NCBI GenBank assembly: GCA_037179385.1
Contig: CM074187.1
Location: 46,720,879-46,784,878, forward strand
DNA from: Holothuria scabra
Taxonomy: Eukaryota; Echinodermata; Holothuroidea; Aspidochirotida; Holothuriidae
Length of the DNA: 64,000 bases
Reading direction: 5' to 3'
A program made the translations under genes and the position numbers. This document shows positions 10,021 through 21,591 of this stretch, one piece after another. Position 1 is the stretch's first letter; each line of letters starts with the position of its first letter. Below the pieces are notes generated by a model. The model saw only the letters and a list, made by a program, of their open reading frames with translations, was not told where the DNA came from and did not search any database.

Positions 10021-11895
10021 GTGAGGTTTTGTTTAAAATTCATTTGTGCCTGAAATTTGGACAGAAAATTTTGAAAACCTGAACCAAACATTTTACATCA
10101 ATTTCCTAACAGGTTACAGTATTTCAGTTTGTTTTAATATGAAAGTTTTTTTATCTTAATTTAGAGTAGTTTAACATTGTGTTTTGACTATATGCAGTTT
10201 AGGGCGAGGGGGTTGTTCCTGAGGTGTGCCTTGTGATCCCAAAATTTTATGAAAATAATTTGTACCAATTGTATAATGAAAGTTGATGGAAATGTGGTTT
10301 AATTTCTTCCTGTCAACTATCAAATCTGCCTGAGTTGTTTGAAGTAGGTTTTGTTAAGCAAATTGTAAGAATGGTATTGAGATTTGTAATTAGTATGAAC
10401 CTTTTGAAAACCTTTTGAAAGCAGTTACAGTAAATAGGGGTTAACAATGGATGATTTATTTTATGATAGGAATTTCATCACCTTGAGGGGAGAAGGTGAA
10501 GAGGCGTTAGTTGCCAGTGGTATCTGCAATGGGGCAGGTTATTAAAACTAAACACCTCTAGCAGACCTCTATTCCTTTTTGTCCCCAATGACTAACTAGA
10601 TATACTGTATTTGCTCTTTATTACTTGTCACTCAAATTGCATATCAACAAAATACATCACAATAGTAAACAAGACTTCAAATGAATAATAAAAATAACAA
10701 CATGGTAGAGAAGAGTAACATAAATAGATAGTAAAAGGTCATTTTTTTTTAGCAAAATTAGAAACGAACGTATTCATCCAAGGCAGCCAATATTTCTCCC
10801 AAATGCTCTCTAACATCTTTTTTTTTTTTGAAAATACACATTTGTGAGGAAAAATAATTTTTAAAATAAGTAAGGACATTTGGATGTACCTTAATCTTTT
10901 AAGAATCAAAAATATACATTTCCACCAATATAAACGTTAAATTAGGTATCTGATCATTATTACTACCAAACAAAACCGTGGACTCGTCATTATAGTTGAT
11001 TGGAATATTTATATTAGAAAGGGCATTGTGTAGGTGAAGCCAAATTCTCTAAAGGAATAACAATGGCAAAACAGATGTGGAATCGTCTCAGTACAGATTG
11101 AATAGAGAGTGCATGTTGAAGGGGCAACGTTAATTGTGTATAAATACTTATACATAGGAATAATTCTATGGAGCTACCGGAACTGAGACCACCTAACGGA
11201 AACATCATCTGAACAATTGAAAGGCACTGAACAATAGGAATTCCACGAATCCTTTGAAATGGTGAAAGTCTCAGACCATTTCAGATACAATTTAAAAATG
11301 TAACTTGATGCATTTAGAATCTTGTTGTATACGTGCTTATAATTGAAGTACCCATCATGGAACAAAATATTATAATAGTTGTTAATAAGGTTACTTTATT
11401 TAATATAGCTGACACATGCTTTTACCCCTATAGCATGTCATTTGTTTCCTTGCCCTCACCATCCCCTGTGGGGTGGAGGTTGTAGAATATGCCCAGGGAA
11501 ACCACATTTGAACTCTAAGCACGCTTGGAAATAAATTCAACCTTTCATCTTTTTATTGAGTTGACTGACACTTTGTAACACTTTTGTGTTGGTGTGTCAT
11601 TAAATCCCATCTACGTAAACCCTCACACTCACTACACCTTCCCATTCATTGTGCTACTCTTCCTGGATAGTACAGTAGTATGAATCACCTTGGGGTCTTT
11701 CATCCAAATTCTGAGAATCACCTGGATTCTGCATAGAACTGAATAGACTCAAAGGCATACCACAATTTTTCTGACATACATTTGCAGTAATGTCCACAAA
11801 AGTTGTGATTGTTCAATATTCATCCATAGAAATAAATTGTAGGTTATTGAACTGTACAGCGTTTAATATTTATGCACCATTTCTTTACTTTGCAG
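10021..11895. other. Intron with no recognised element
   Basis: Only low-complexity T- and A-runs (for example 10741-10750, 10820-10830) and short AT-rich sequence were seen. No copies of the dispersed families described elsewhere in the window were noticed. Confidence 0.4.
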
Positions 11896-12019
11896 TTACT
11901 ATGGCCAGCCATCTTTGCTTGAAAGGGTTCCGTCCTGCTTTTTTCTCCAAGGTGGGATATTTATTGTGATGCAGATAATTGGGGTGTGTCTTATAAGTAA
12001 TCCTCCTGCACCTCAACAG
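11896..12019 (+). CDS. MFS transporter, exon with helix 6
   Basis: Acceptor CTTTGCAG, donor CAACAG|GTAAGA in phase 0; the first base completes an Asn codon from the previous exon. It encodes NYYGQPSLLERVPSCFF then LQGGIFIVMQIIGVCLI and SNPPAPQQ. The pattern 'vP..F..lg..y...q..g..l...P' is the usual end of the N-terminal six-helix bundle in this family. Confidence 0.9.
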
Positions 12020-12186
12020 GTAAGAATTTCCATGTCCAATAAAAAGTGATTAAATATTTAAATCAATAGTTCAGGACCAAATTTATGTTTAGAATAATAC
12101 AGTCAAATATATTCTTAACATGTTCAGTTCTTATACTATTGTTTTGATCTTCATTTGATAATGAATGCAATCATGTCCAGATAAAG

Positions 12187-12250
12187 CTGTGGTCACACTG
12201 CAACAAATTTAGATCAGATTCTGATCACTTTTTGGTTTCGGTGAGAAGAG
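12187..12250. repeat. MITE family B, terminal fragment
   Basis: GCTGTGGTCACACTGCAACA followed by AAATTTAGATCAGATTCTGA matches the outer end of the family B elements at 28683 and 478. Confidence 0.5.
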
Positions 12251-12290
12251 AAACCTATGCAATGTTGATGGTGTGTGTATGTATGAACCT

Positions 12291-12880
12291 GTAAACGATA
12301 CCTTGCCGGGTACAAGCCGCTCACCAGAGTTGAAGCCTCGCATGTCTTTCCTCTCTCACGCGGAGCTCGTAATTGGTGTAGCTACCCGAAAATTCGGACA
12401 CTGCAATGAGCTCTGTCATGTGATATGCAAGAGCCCATCCTCGCTCATGGCATTCACGTGCCGCATGACTTAAAAGGCTAAAGGGGAATTCCGACCATTT
12501 CCTTACGGGGAACAGTTCTGTGTACCCCGTAAGGCATTCAACAAGGGTTTGTCCTGTGCTCGTAGTGTGTACAGGCCAATTTATATGCGTGTATGAGCTT
12601 GTAAACGATACCTTGCCGGGTACAAGTCGCTCACTAGAGCTGAAACATTGCACGTCTTTCCTTGCTCACGCGGAGCTCGTAACTGGCGTAGCTACCCAAA
12701 AATTCGGACACTGGAATGAACTCTGTCATGTGATATGCAAGAGCCCACCCTCGCTCGGGCATTCACCTGCAGCGTGACTTAAATGGCTAAAGGGGAATTC
12801 CGACCATTTCCTTATGGGGAACAGTTCTGTGTACCCTGTAAGGCATTGAATATGGGTATGCCCTGTATGTATGTGTGTGT
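12291..12880. repeat. 310-bp tandem duplication
   Basis: GTAAACGATACCTTGCCGGG occurs at 12291 and 12601. The following sequence (CGCGGAGCTCGTAA, CATGTGATATGCAAGAGCCC, GGGGAATTCCGACCATTTCC) is repeated at high identity for about 270 bases. Each unit contains a short inverted repeat, CCTTACGGGG and CCCCGTAAGG. Open frames of 60-110 codons on either strand repeat with the DNA and show no recognisable domain. Confidence 0.75.
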
Positions 12881-12883
12881 GTG

Positions 12884-13335
12884 TTTGTGACACTTGCTTG
12901 TAAACACGATATCTTCAGGTGAGAGTGACCGACACTTTTCATACTTGGTGTATAGATTTGCCATGTTGAGAGGAAGAACCATATTGTTTTTGGTAGAGGT
13001 CAAAGGTCATTTGAGGTCACCAGCAGTAAAATTGCCCCAAAAAAACGAAAATGGCTTGTAAAGACAATATCTTCAGATATGAGTGACTGATACTCTTCAT
13101 ATTTGGTACATAAATTTGTCATGTTGAGAGGAAGAACCCTATTGTTTTTGGGAGAGGTCAAAGGCCATTTGAGGCCACCAGCGGTAAAATTTCGAAAAAA
13201 CCAAAAATGGCTTGTAAACACGATTTCTTCAGATAGGTGTGACCTGGTGTATAGATTTGTCATGTTGAGAGAAAGAAGCCTTTTTTTTGGTAGAGGTCAA
13301 AGGTTATTTGAGGTCACCAGCGGTAAAAATTGTGT
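12884..13335. repeat. Tandem array, ~145-bp unit, with AGGTCA direct repeats
   Basis: Three units, each starting near GGCTTGTAAACACGATATCT and containing TTGTCATGTTGAGAGGAAGA and a GAGGTCAAAGGTCATTTGAG-like stretch. The first unit has an exact AGGTCAAAGGTCA at 12997-13009; the other two differ by one base in the second half-site (near 13156 and 13293). It is preceded by a short TG/TATG run. Arrays of related design are at 42820-43412 and 45340-45975. Confidence 0.7.
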
Positions 13336-13554
13336 ATTTATTGCACTAATAGCAGTGTGCTTGGTTGTGTGTTCGGTTCTTATCTTGCACATATATGCAG
13401 GCTATTGAACCTGGTTCATGTTACAGCTGGTTAAACAAAGCATTCACAGTACTGTCACTGTTGCTTGTTTAGGTGGTCTCATAATCAGCTGTGGTCATCT
13501 AGTGTGGGGCGAATATAAGTTGTAACCAGGGAGTTACAACAGACTCTGTTGTAA

Positions 13555-13594
13555 CTTATCTCAGGAGGTGTTAGAAACACCTCCCTGCTTATCT
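13555..13594. mobile_element. 26-bp hairpin flanked by 7-bp direct repeats
   Basis: The core at 13562-13587 starts CAGGAGGTGTT and ends AACACCTCCCTG, arms of a hairpin around AGAA with one base missing on the left. It is flanked exactly by CTTATCT at 13555-13561 and 13588-13594. The terminal motif matches the 35-bp hairpin at 34000. A transposon reduced to little more than its two ends is inferred. Confidence 0.6.
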
Positions 13595-14214
13595 GTTGTG
13601 GAGATACCTTTCACTCTGTTCTGTTCAGTTTATCATGAATTGGCCAAGCCAAGCAATACCAACATAACTGTTTGAGTTTAATAAGCATAGTACAGTAGGA
13701 ACTTCTTGAGTCTCTCTGTGTTATTTTAATCAGTACAGAGCGATGCAGTGTTTACTTTGGGATTTATAGGTGCAACTGAATGTACTTTGCAATACCTGAG
13801 CAGTTTACGGGTACACCATACGTAACTTATTAATTTTATCTTACTGCCTATTGCCTTTAAGAATACACAGTCCAGGCTTTCATGATTTGAGAAAATACAG
13901 TGACATTATGACTTCACTTGCTTAAAAATAAGGACAGTCTGACCAGACCTCACAAAGGGGAGGTCGGGTGTAATAAAATCCCCCTTATCTGTTCATTTAT
14001 TTGTTGTAACAAACCACTATCACTTCTAGAAGAGCACTTAAACCCTGGCCTCTGAAGAACTTTTTCTAGTTGATTACACAACCTATTAACACAGCAGATA
14101 AGTCACTCAAATGTCCAGTGATTGAAAAGTTAACCTTTTCTTTAGATTATGAACAGGAAGCCTTTAATTATGCAAAGAAGGGTTCATATGTCACTGAGAA
14201 TAAATCAGCCATGT

Positions 14215-14625
14215 TCACAGAAATCAAATTTAATTGGATTTGGTAACAGATACCCAGTTTATGATTCCAAAAATAGAGTTTGGATCTCTAAGCAGATGAG
14301 TTGGTAATGGATATTTAGATCTACCATAAAGCTATTTCAGATATAGATCTACTTGCAAAATCACAAATGTTTTGTCTTCACTATTCTTTACTTCCTTGCA
14401 TTTAATTTGGAATGTAAGGAGGTTTAGGAAACAAATAACAGATAAAATTTGGTTCAACTTTGAGTTGCTCTTTTTAACAGAAAAAAACAGGTTGTGTGAG
14501 CTTCACAGCAGCATTGCTGTTCTAATTGGTTCCTTCCAAACAGAAATGGAGAAGTTTTTATCAAAAGCTCACAAAAATCTGATAAGAATCCAATTCATTG
14601 TAGTGTGACCTCAGCTTTACTCTAA
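14215..14625. repeat. MITE family B, diverged copy
   Basis: The right end, AATCCAATTCATTGTAGTGT then GACCTCAGCTTT, is a clear family B terminus. The left end near 14222 (AATCAAATTTAATTGGATTT) is a weaker match. The interior is diverged from the other copies. Confidence 0.5.
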
Positions 14626-15566
14626 CAAAGTTTTCAAAACAAAATTAAATTGCCGGGGACACTTTAGGGTATCAATTTATCTGTTTAATACTACACTTTG
14701 CCAAACTAGAAAACATTATTTCAGTGCACTGACTATGGTCTTATTCTGAGCTTTCTTAAGGAAATTGGCCTTTACACAAATTTCTTGGCACATAATGCAT
14801 GCGTTTGCTTTTGTATGGAAATTTTAGATTCATTAGTTAGGTAGATGAGGTTTACAGCTGGACATTTTAAAAGAAATGTACTCTATGTTTCCTTCTTTCA
14901 ATAGATTTTCATCCCAACTTTACATTTTTCATCTAGATGATACTACATAACACATTTATGTGGTGTGTCCTTTTTTTTTGAGGGGGGAGGGGGGGGCAGT
15001 ACATTGTACCCTGTAAATAAGTTACACATGCAGCAACTTTTCCAATGGTAATACAGTAATTGGAAAATACAATAAACAAACAAATGTGTATCTGTGACCT
15101 TGTTCCACTGAACAGTACAAACATTTGTTGAGTTTCAGCCCTCAGGAAGCAATTTCTTACACAATCTTACAATAATTGAAATCATCATACAAAAAGATGT
15201 AGTTATAGTAATTAGAAGCTCATAGCATTAAAGGATTAGTTATCAAAATGAAGATGATAATTGCACATATTGAGAGCCTCCTTCATCTCTACATAGGACA
15301 ATACAATTTCCTTTCTAGCTTTATTCTGTTGAGTATACCTTTTCGATTGTTATTGCAAATTTTTATTTGTGAAAAAAATTATTTATTTCTGGCAGCTCCC
15401 CCTGTATCTTACATTGATAAATGGAATACTTCATATTTATAATAACTTCCCAAATCCCGAGAAAATATTAAATTTAGAAAAAAAAAATGCTTCCCCAAGA
15501 ACCCAAACTCAACATCTAGAATAAATGCTGATGTGATACTACAGTTCCGAATGAGGTGTGTCATTA

Positions 15567-15832
15567 AAGGGCATATCAAAGCAGTTGCCGTAACCTACTT
15601 TAAATTAAAAGCTAAACCTCATAAGTTTCTTCTCATTTATTTTTCAAGTAGCTTTCATCATATTTTAGAAAATAATACAAACATAAAATCTCGAAATTAG
15701 TCTTCATAAATTCCAACATTCATTGTAAAAAGTATTGTCACATGATTCTCCAGAACCAATTATGAAGTAGAATAGTCAACTTAAGCTAACCCAGGTTGGA
15801 GTTACTGTACTTCACCTATAACTTCATTTAAC
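15567..15832. repeat. Inverted-repeat family R6, copy
   Basis: Starts TTAAAGGGCATATCAAAGCA and ends near GTTGGAGTTACTGTACTTCA. Contains ATTGTCACATGATTCTCCAG and CCAATTATGAAG as in the other R6 copies. It ends just before the exon at 15847. Confidence 0.5.
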
Positions 15833-15846
15833 TATTTTTATTTCAG

Positions 15847-16089
15847 TTGAGGACTCTAAGTGTGAAGACCAACCTGATATCTGATGATGAAGACGATGAT
15901 GAATCGTCAGAAGAATATCACCCAGCTCACTTCCCAAAAGTACCAGAAGAACAGATTTATCAAGATCCAAAGTCCTCGGGGAATATTTATCGACCCCTGG
16001 AGGTCATCAGACATTGGCCCTTCTGGCTCCTGTGGTTCACATTTGCTGTCAATGCTCAGATAATTGTCATAGTACCATCCCTGTACAAG
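15847..16089 (+). CDS. MFS transporter, exon with central loop and helix 7
   Basis: Acceptor TATTTCAG, donor TACAAG|GTGAGT, phase 0 at both ends (81 codons). The first half is the cytosolic loop between the two six-helix bundles: LRTLSVKTNLIS, then a strongly acidic run DDEDDDESSEE, then a Pro-rich stretch. Then RPLEVIRHWPFWLLWFTFA and VNAQIIVIVPSLYK, with the 'W.FW.lW..f......i......YK' pattern of helix 7 in OFA-like proteins. The acidic serine-containing run would suit casein-kinase-type phosphorylation, which is inference only. Confidence 0.92.
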
Positions 16090-16259
16090 GTGAGTATTGG
16101 GTGAAGTATGGTCATGTATCAGTTACTTTTGTCACCAGACATCTGCATTTATAATTGTCCAGAATGTCTGAATTTTTGTAATTCTTGCATGATTGAGTGT
16201 CTTATGATTTTGCTCTAAATTTTCCCTATTTTGCATGTAGACACCCATGGCAACCAGAA

Positions 16260-16290
16260 AATGGCCAAAGGGGGGGGGGCATTCAAAAGA
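16260..16290 (+). repeat. G-run
   Basis: A run of ten G residues in intronic sequence near 16270. No associated terminal repeats found. Confidence 0.4.
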
Positions 16291-16567
16291 GAGGAGAACA
16301 CCCTTGAACTTGGTCCCTACCCCTATCCTCCTTTTGAAAAAATAAAGAGAAAATTAATATTTTGACCCGATCAGTAATAGCATAAAGCTCAGGGAATGTT
16401 CAGTTTCTTTACATTTCTCAACAATTTTACAAGTTTACAGGTGCCTCTGGGAACTATTCTATGTTGGTGAAAACTTCCTCTGGGAAATATGTTGACATTG
16501 TACAACTTACTATTAGACCTCCTTTTTTGAACCCAAAGCCTCCAAAATGTCTTAAGAGGGGGATACT

Positions 16568-16768
16568 GCATGGTCAAGTGGGTAGAGTGAAAGGTCACAC
16601 TGAAGACTTCAAAAATGGAACCTACTGCCATTGTGCTCAGCATAAGCTCTGGAGTAGGGAAAATAAGCCGATGAGCCATTACTGTAAAAAAGGCCATGAC
16701 TGGCCAAAGTAAACCAGTTGATTAGAATCTGGGCTATAAAACTCCATTTTACCACCAAACCTAACTAC
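16568..16768 (+). mobile_element. tRNA-derived SINE, diverged copy
   Basis: Begins GCATGGTCAAGTGGGTAGAG (A-box-like), lacks most of the rest of the tRNA head, then has the body: GAAGACTTCAAAAATGGAAC, CTGCCATTGTGCTCAGCATA, GAGTAGGGAAAATAAGCC. The tail ends in CCTAACTAC. Confidence 0.75.
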
Positions 16769-17382
16769 CCTGCCCATTCCATATCCTTTCTCTTCTCCAT
16801 TCCAGCTGAAGAGTAGGGGAAGCAAAGTGATTTGGAAAATGCATGCCTGTTGGCTCTTAAATTTTTTATGCTTTCAATACTGTGTTATACCAGCAGTGGT
16901 ATTTATGTTGTTTATAAATGGTCATGTGCCAAGCGTTCTTGTTGATCTGAATTTCTGTAGACCTTATGTTAAAGGTGAAATTTAGAGAGAGTTGCTCTCC
17001 TTACCTCACATGTTGTATAAGAGGGAAGGGGAGCAAAATTGTCTATTCATCTTGCTCCTTCATTCACATCGAATTCAAAGGAAGCTTATACTACACAGCA
17101 TGTCATAAAACTTCATCTACACAGCATGCAATATGGGGTTACACATTAGTGCCCTGTTTGTTCAGGATATGATCATAGCCTTAGGCTTACACACTCACCA
17201 GAATATACCCCATAAAGCAATGAACTACGACTGTGTTTGTTTAAGATAGCGTTGGATAATAAGTAAACTGGGAGAATTGGATCTTACTGGGGTGTCTATT
17301 TAAAGTGAAAATGGTTGAAAAATTTTATTTCTTTGCAAAAACTATGTTACAAAGTAGTTAGGAAGTAGAAGATGAAACTAAG

Positions 17383-17935
17383 GTAATGTGACATGTCAGC
17401 TAAAAGCCTTGACTTTACTTGGCAGTTAAAGAGTAAGCTTTTTTAAGGAAAAATCCATTGGAACTATGTCTTCTACAGTTCTCAATATGTACCTCTTCAA
17501 ACGTTAAATGTTTCTGAAGCAACTTGTTGCTTATTCTAAAACAATGATGTGAAGTGTTGCACAATGTTGACAGTTCTTTTGTTAACCCTATGTTATTTAC
17601 CTCTTAATCAGCTAGTTTCTGGTTTGGTAATTCATACTGACACCTTTAAAGGAAACAGTTTAAATTTTCAAAATAAAACCCTCAGGACATGCTAATGTTA
17701 CAATCTGTCCTTGAAATGGAGATTGCAAAACAAAGGATGACATAGCCATGTATGTCATGTCCCTCCCTAGGCATTATTAGAGTTGCATATTGAGATCCTG
17801 TGCATGCATAATCAAGTGCAAATTATCAGAAATTGCTCTATAAAATGGTCATTTTTTGACGGGAATTGTGACAATTTTCTTGGTGTTTAATGCTTTTCCC
17901 ATCATTATCACATGACCTTTAAGCAGTATCCACAA
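17383..17935. repeat. Dispersed repeat R5, copy 2
   Basis: Second copy of the family at 6641-7215, same orientation: TAATGTGACATGTCAGC at the start, CAACTTGTTGCTTATTCT, CAAAATAAAACCCTCAGGAC, GTCATGTCCCTCCCTAG, and ATCACATGACCTTTAAG at the end. Confidence 0.65.
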
Positions 17936-18049
17936 GAGGGAGACAATTCAAGATATCTCTCAGTTACATGTTTAACACATTTTTTTCACATTTTGATCAC
18001 TTTCTAAATATTTCACTGTGGTTTCAATTTTAAATTATTTCTCTCCTAG

Positions 18050-18172
18050 GCATTTGGACAAACTTTCATACAAAGTGACAAATATTTGGCATTGGTTGGG
18101 TCTATCAGTTCAGTCTTCAATGCTGTTGGCAGGATATTCTGGGGACAGCTTGCAGACAAATCATCATATAAG
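18050..18172 (+). CDS. MFS transporter, exon with helix 8 and motif A-like loop
   Basis: Acceptor CTCTCCTAG, donor TATAAG|GTTTGT, phase 0 at both ends (41 codons). It encodes AFGQTFIQSDKYLALVGSIS then NAVGRIFWGQLADKSSYK. The last part is the second-half copy of MFS motif A (G-R-x-x-x-G-x-x-x-D-x-x-x-x-K), which in this superfamily stabilises the cytosolic gate. Confidence 0.93.
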
Positions 18173-18344
18173 GTTTGTGCTTTTTACACCCTCTTATGAA
18201 GTTTCCTTTTGGAAGTGACTGCATAAATATTTATGCTGCTTCAGACAGAGTTGGTTACAACATGCATGAACCACAATAAAAGTTTCTTTTTATGCATCGT
18301 CTTATACTAACAATAATTTTTAAAGTGCTTCGCAACAAATGTTA

Positions 18345-18593
18345 ACCACGTGTTTGGTCTAACGGTAAGAGCATCCGCCTCTCGTGCGGAAGGTCCGTGT
18401 TCTGTTCCCAGGCCAAGTCATACCAAAGACCTTAATAATGTAACCTACTGCAGTTGTGCGTGATGCTCCGCATAAGTAATGAAGAAGGGAAAGCAAGCCA
18501 GTGAGCCACAACTGGAAAAAAGGCCATGGCTGGCTCGACTTGAGCCAATAGGTTGGAAACTGGGCCGTAAAACTCTAACTTACTTTCTAACTA
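18345..18593 (+). mobile_element. tRNA-derived SINE, full copy with tRNA-Glu-like head
   Basis: The insert is flanked by 12-bp duplications CAACAAATGTTA at 18333-18344 and 18594-18605. The head has an A-box-like TGGTCTAACGGTAAGAG and an anticodon-arm-like hairpin (CCGC, loop CTCTCGT, GCGG) whose anticodon position would read CTC (Glu). A degraded B box follows. The body and the CTAACTTACT tail match the other copies. The head is too decayed to call a functional tRNA gene. Confidence 0.88.
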
Positions 18594-19265
18594 CAACAAA
18601 TGTTACCCTTTCTAATTGGTGAAACTACCCCATCATCACAGAGGCAATCTCTGTGGTTTAGCAGCAGCTCTAATGAGTGGCTTTATGGCAGTTAAAGGGG
18701 CAGTCAGACTTTGAAAAGAGAATATTAAGGGACTGTCTCCAATTCTTCCCGTGGTTTCCTTACGGGCAAAACTCCAAGCCATTGTTCAGCTTGTGCACTC
18801 TTCAGCTAGCAGGAGAGCTGTGAGTTTTCACTAACAAAAGCTTTCCTGCATAACTGCTTTGAGTGGCAGGCAGACTGGTATGAAAAGAAGTAGCTCTCCC
18901 TGCATGGTTGAATTTAGTGAAACAGCTACACTGACTGAAACTGCATCCCAATAAGGCACAGTTAATCAAAAATCCATTGAAGGTTTTCTGAGCAGCTCCT
19001 TTTGTTACCATAACAAAAGGACATGACCACTATTGCTGAAAGATGAGCCTTTACTGTCCACAGAGTCACTGACGTGTAGTCTTAAGCCACTCCCCTTTTG
19101 CATATGCTGTGGCTGTGAAGAGGAGAGCCAGCCAAACACTTGATACACACTCTGAAAAGACCCATTGGTGTGCTTGCCTGCCAGCAATCATCAGTTAAGA
19201 GTCTACAACCCCTAACCTTTTGTTCCAGCACATTGTTTTCCCTCTCTGAACTGATTGTATAGAAA

Positions 19266-19440
19266 AATCTGGGTAGCAAGTGATGGTCTGAGTGGGGTTT
19301 ATCACGAATTCACTGAATATTAGGGTTTGAAATTCATGTAGACAATAAATGAAGACGATTTAAGGCTGATTGACCCCACAAATGGCAGCGTTGAGCCACT
19401 ATACACAAACGCTGAGGGGATTCGTCTATACTGCAAGTTT
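19266..19440 (+). repeat. Dispersed repeat R4, copy 1
   Basis: Shares AGCAAGTGATGGTCTGA, GGGTTTGAAATTCATGTAGA, CAATAAATGAAGACGATTTA and TGACCCCACAAATGGCAG, in order, with 22105-22378 and 31905-32158. This copy is shorter in its middle. Class not recognised. Confidence 0.6.
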
Positions 19441-19739
19441 CCTCATTTGACCTTTGTCTGAAAAGCAGACTGGCCATCCCCAAGCATGTAATGGGACTTT
19501 CTCCTGCTTGATTTTGAAGCCTGACTTGACCTTAACCATGCAAATTTAGGGTTGTTACATACCATGTGAGCTACTGGGGGTAAAAAGCCATATGCAGCCA
19601 GGTATGTCTCTGCAGATAAAAAGAGGATGCACTATATACTGCTTAATGTGGCTATATAGTAATAGAAGGTGACCAGGTTTTATTTGACTAACCTTACCAA
19701 GTAGATATTTTGCAGGCTTGCCCACTTTTGTTTTTGCAG

Positions 19740-19894
19740 CTTGCCATGTGCTTCCTAACAACTTCTGGAGCAGTACTACTGTTTACGTTGGGTCTGACTG
19801 CCTATGGTGGGAAGATTATGTTCCTTTTTTGGATGTGTGCAATCTTTTTCACTTTCTCTGGAAATTTTGCCTTGTTTCCAACAGTTACAGCAAG
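19740..19894 (+). CDS. MFS transporter, exon with helices 9-10
   Basis: Acceptor TTTTTGCAG (phase 0), donor GCAAG|GTAGGT in phase 2. It encodes LAMCFLTTSGAVLLFTLGL then GGKIMFLFWMCAIFFTFSG and NFALFPTVTAR. 'G-N-F-A-L-F-P' at the end of helix 10 is a family-typical turn. Confidence 0.9.
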
Positions 19895-19944
19895 GTAGGT
19901 TGATTCTTTGGATTCTCAATAGAGAAAGGTGTGGTGATTAACTT

Positions 19945-20275
19945 GGATCCGTGATGTAAACAGGATTTCTCCCAAGGGTTAGAGGGCATGCAGTATGTTG
20001 TGTAATCACAAGCCTAGAGAAGGGGTCTAGGGGGAAACTGGTGCTGCTGGTAGGTGACTGTGGAAAATAATTCAAAACCCCGATGTATTTCAAGGGGTCT
20101 CAAAGGAGGGGTGTCCTCTAGGTGGAAATTTTTGAAAAACTTGGGTGTCGTTATATGCAATCTGGTGCCATTTAGGTTAATCTCACCCTTGCAAACAGAA
20201 AAAAGTGTTGAAATATTTTACATATTTGTAGGAATTAAAAAAGAATTGGCAACGGTGGGGGCATGGACTAAAGCA
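19945..20275 (+). repeat. Dispersed repeat related to the insert at 34979
   Basis: Shares CAGGATTTCTC, GGCATGCAGTATG, AGGAGGGGTGTCC, TTGGGTGTCGTTAT and TTTGTAGGAATTAAAAAAG words, in order, with 34979-35980. The ends are degraded here. Confidence 0.5.
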
Positions 20276-20543
20276 TCAGATGGGTGGGTGTTGGCATGTA
20301 CCAATGTCTCCCCTAGCTTAACACTACTGCTTTGGGTGGTTAGTCCATTTTCTAAGCAGGTCTGTAGTGTCTGCAGTTTTTCTGGAGCTTTGCTGAAGAA
20401 GCTACCTCCAGAGGTTTGAAAATCAAACAAATTGCTCAAATTTTTCTTCCGGGAAATACTTGCGACTGCACATAATAAATTAAAAGCTTTGAAAATATCT
20501 GCGAAGTGTATATATTAAGGATAAAGTGTGTTTCCTTCTTCAG

Positions 20544-20698
20544 GGCATTTGGTATGGATCACTTTGGTACCAACTATGGGATACTATTCACCTCCATTAC
20601 ATTAGCATCTGTAGCAGCAGCCTTCCTGGCAACCACCATGCAGGATACCCTTGGCTGGAATGGGTTGTTTGAACTTGTTGGAGGTTTCAGCTGTGTTG
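20544..20698 (+). CDS. MFS transporter, exon with helix 11 and start of helix 12
   Basis: Acceptor TTCTTCAG, donor TGTGTTG|GTGAGT in phase 1. It encodes AFGMDHFGTNYGILFTSI then TLASVAAAFLATTM and GWNGLFELVGGFSCV. 'FG..n.g..y...f......' at the start is the usual helix 11 signature of OFA-like proteins. The split Arg codon (AG+G) joins correctly. Confidence 0.93.
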
Positions 20699-20850
20699 GT
20701 GAGTTTTCTGTTAATCAAATATGAATTGTTTCACATGAAGCAGTGGTGGGGCAAAGGCTAAAAAGAGTTTTCAAAGCCATTTACAAATTACCAGTGTCTT
20801 TATTGTTTTAGTATGCCACATATTGTTCATGCCATCTTTTGACCTTTGAA

Positions 20851-21080
20851 CTGACTGCGTTGTCATGGGGTTAGAGCATTTGATTTGCAGTCCAGGAGGT
20901 CTCGAGTTCGAGTCCAGGCCAGGTCATACAGAAGATTTTAAATATGGAACCTTCTGCCATTGCTCTTGGTGCTCAGCATAAGGAATGATGTAGGAAAAAC
21001 AAGCCAGGGAGCCAAAGCTGGAAAAAAGGCTTTGGCAGGCCCAACAGAGTGAGAAACTGAACTGTGAAACGTCATCTAAG
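20851..21080 (+). mobile_element. tRNA-derived SINE, copy with Thr/Ala-like head
   Basis: The head has GGGGTTAGAGCATTTGATTT (A box region), an anticodon-arm-like segment and a well preserved B box, GAGTTCGAGTCC. The body starts AGGTCATACAGAAG and continues to GTGAAACGTCATCTAAGTGA. The head differs from that of copies 18345 and 29987, although the body is the same. Confidence 0.82.
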
Positions 21081-21591
21081 TGACTTGACCTTTGCTGTCA
21101 GTTCCCCTCTGTACTATTTATATGACAACTTGCACTACCCCTAATACCCCCTCCCCTTGAAATGACCGAGAAATGGTTGATTTAATTTTGACACAAGGAA
21201 TATTTACATGCTGCCTGTCATAACTCAGGTCCCCCCTTTGCATACTCTCCCTTCACTAATACTACATTTCATATACCCTCCCATCCCCTTTGAGCAAGAA
21301 ATGGTCTACTCAGTATTGACACAAGGAACTGTGGCTCTTTCCCTGAAATTCAGCTTCGTCATTAGTTACTATAACTTACATGTGATTACAGGTAGACCGG
21401 AAGAAACAGCATGTGTGCTATATAATATTATATTATCATTTCTTGGCATCAGACAAGCCCTTAAATGTGAGACATAGAACATTGACCCTTCTCATGTAAC
21501 AGTTCAGCACCATTCAGCCCAGTAATGTAAACAATTTCAAATGATGTACCTTGAGTGAAAGTGTGCCTTCTATTTCACTTTTTATTACTGT

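Noticed and set aside
12321..12653. 110-codon minus-strand open frame as a gene
   Set aside because: It lies entirely within a 310-bp tandem duplication and has no recognisable domain or splice context.
18345..18420. A functional tRNA-Glu gene
   Set aside because: The acceptor stem is absent, the B box is degraded, and the sequence continues into a SINE body with target duplications.
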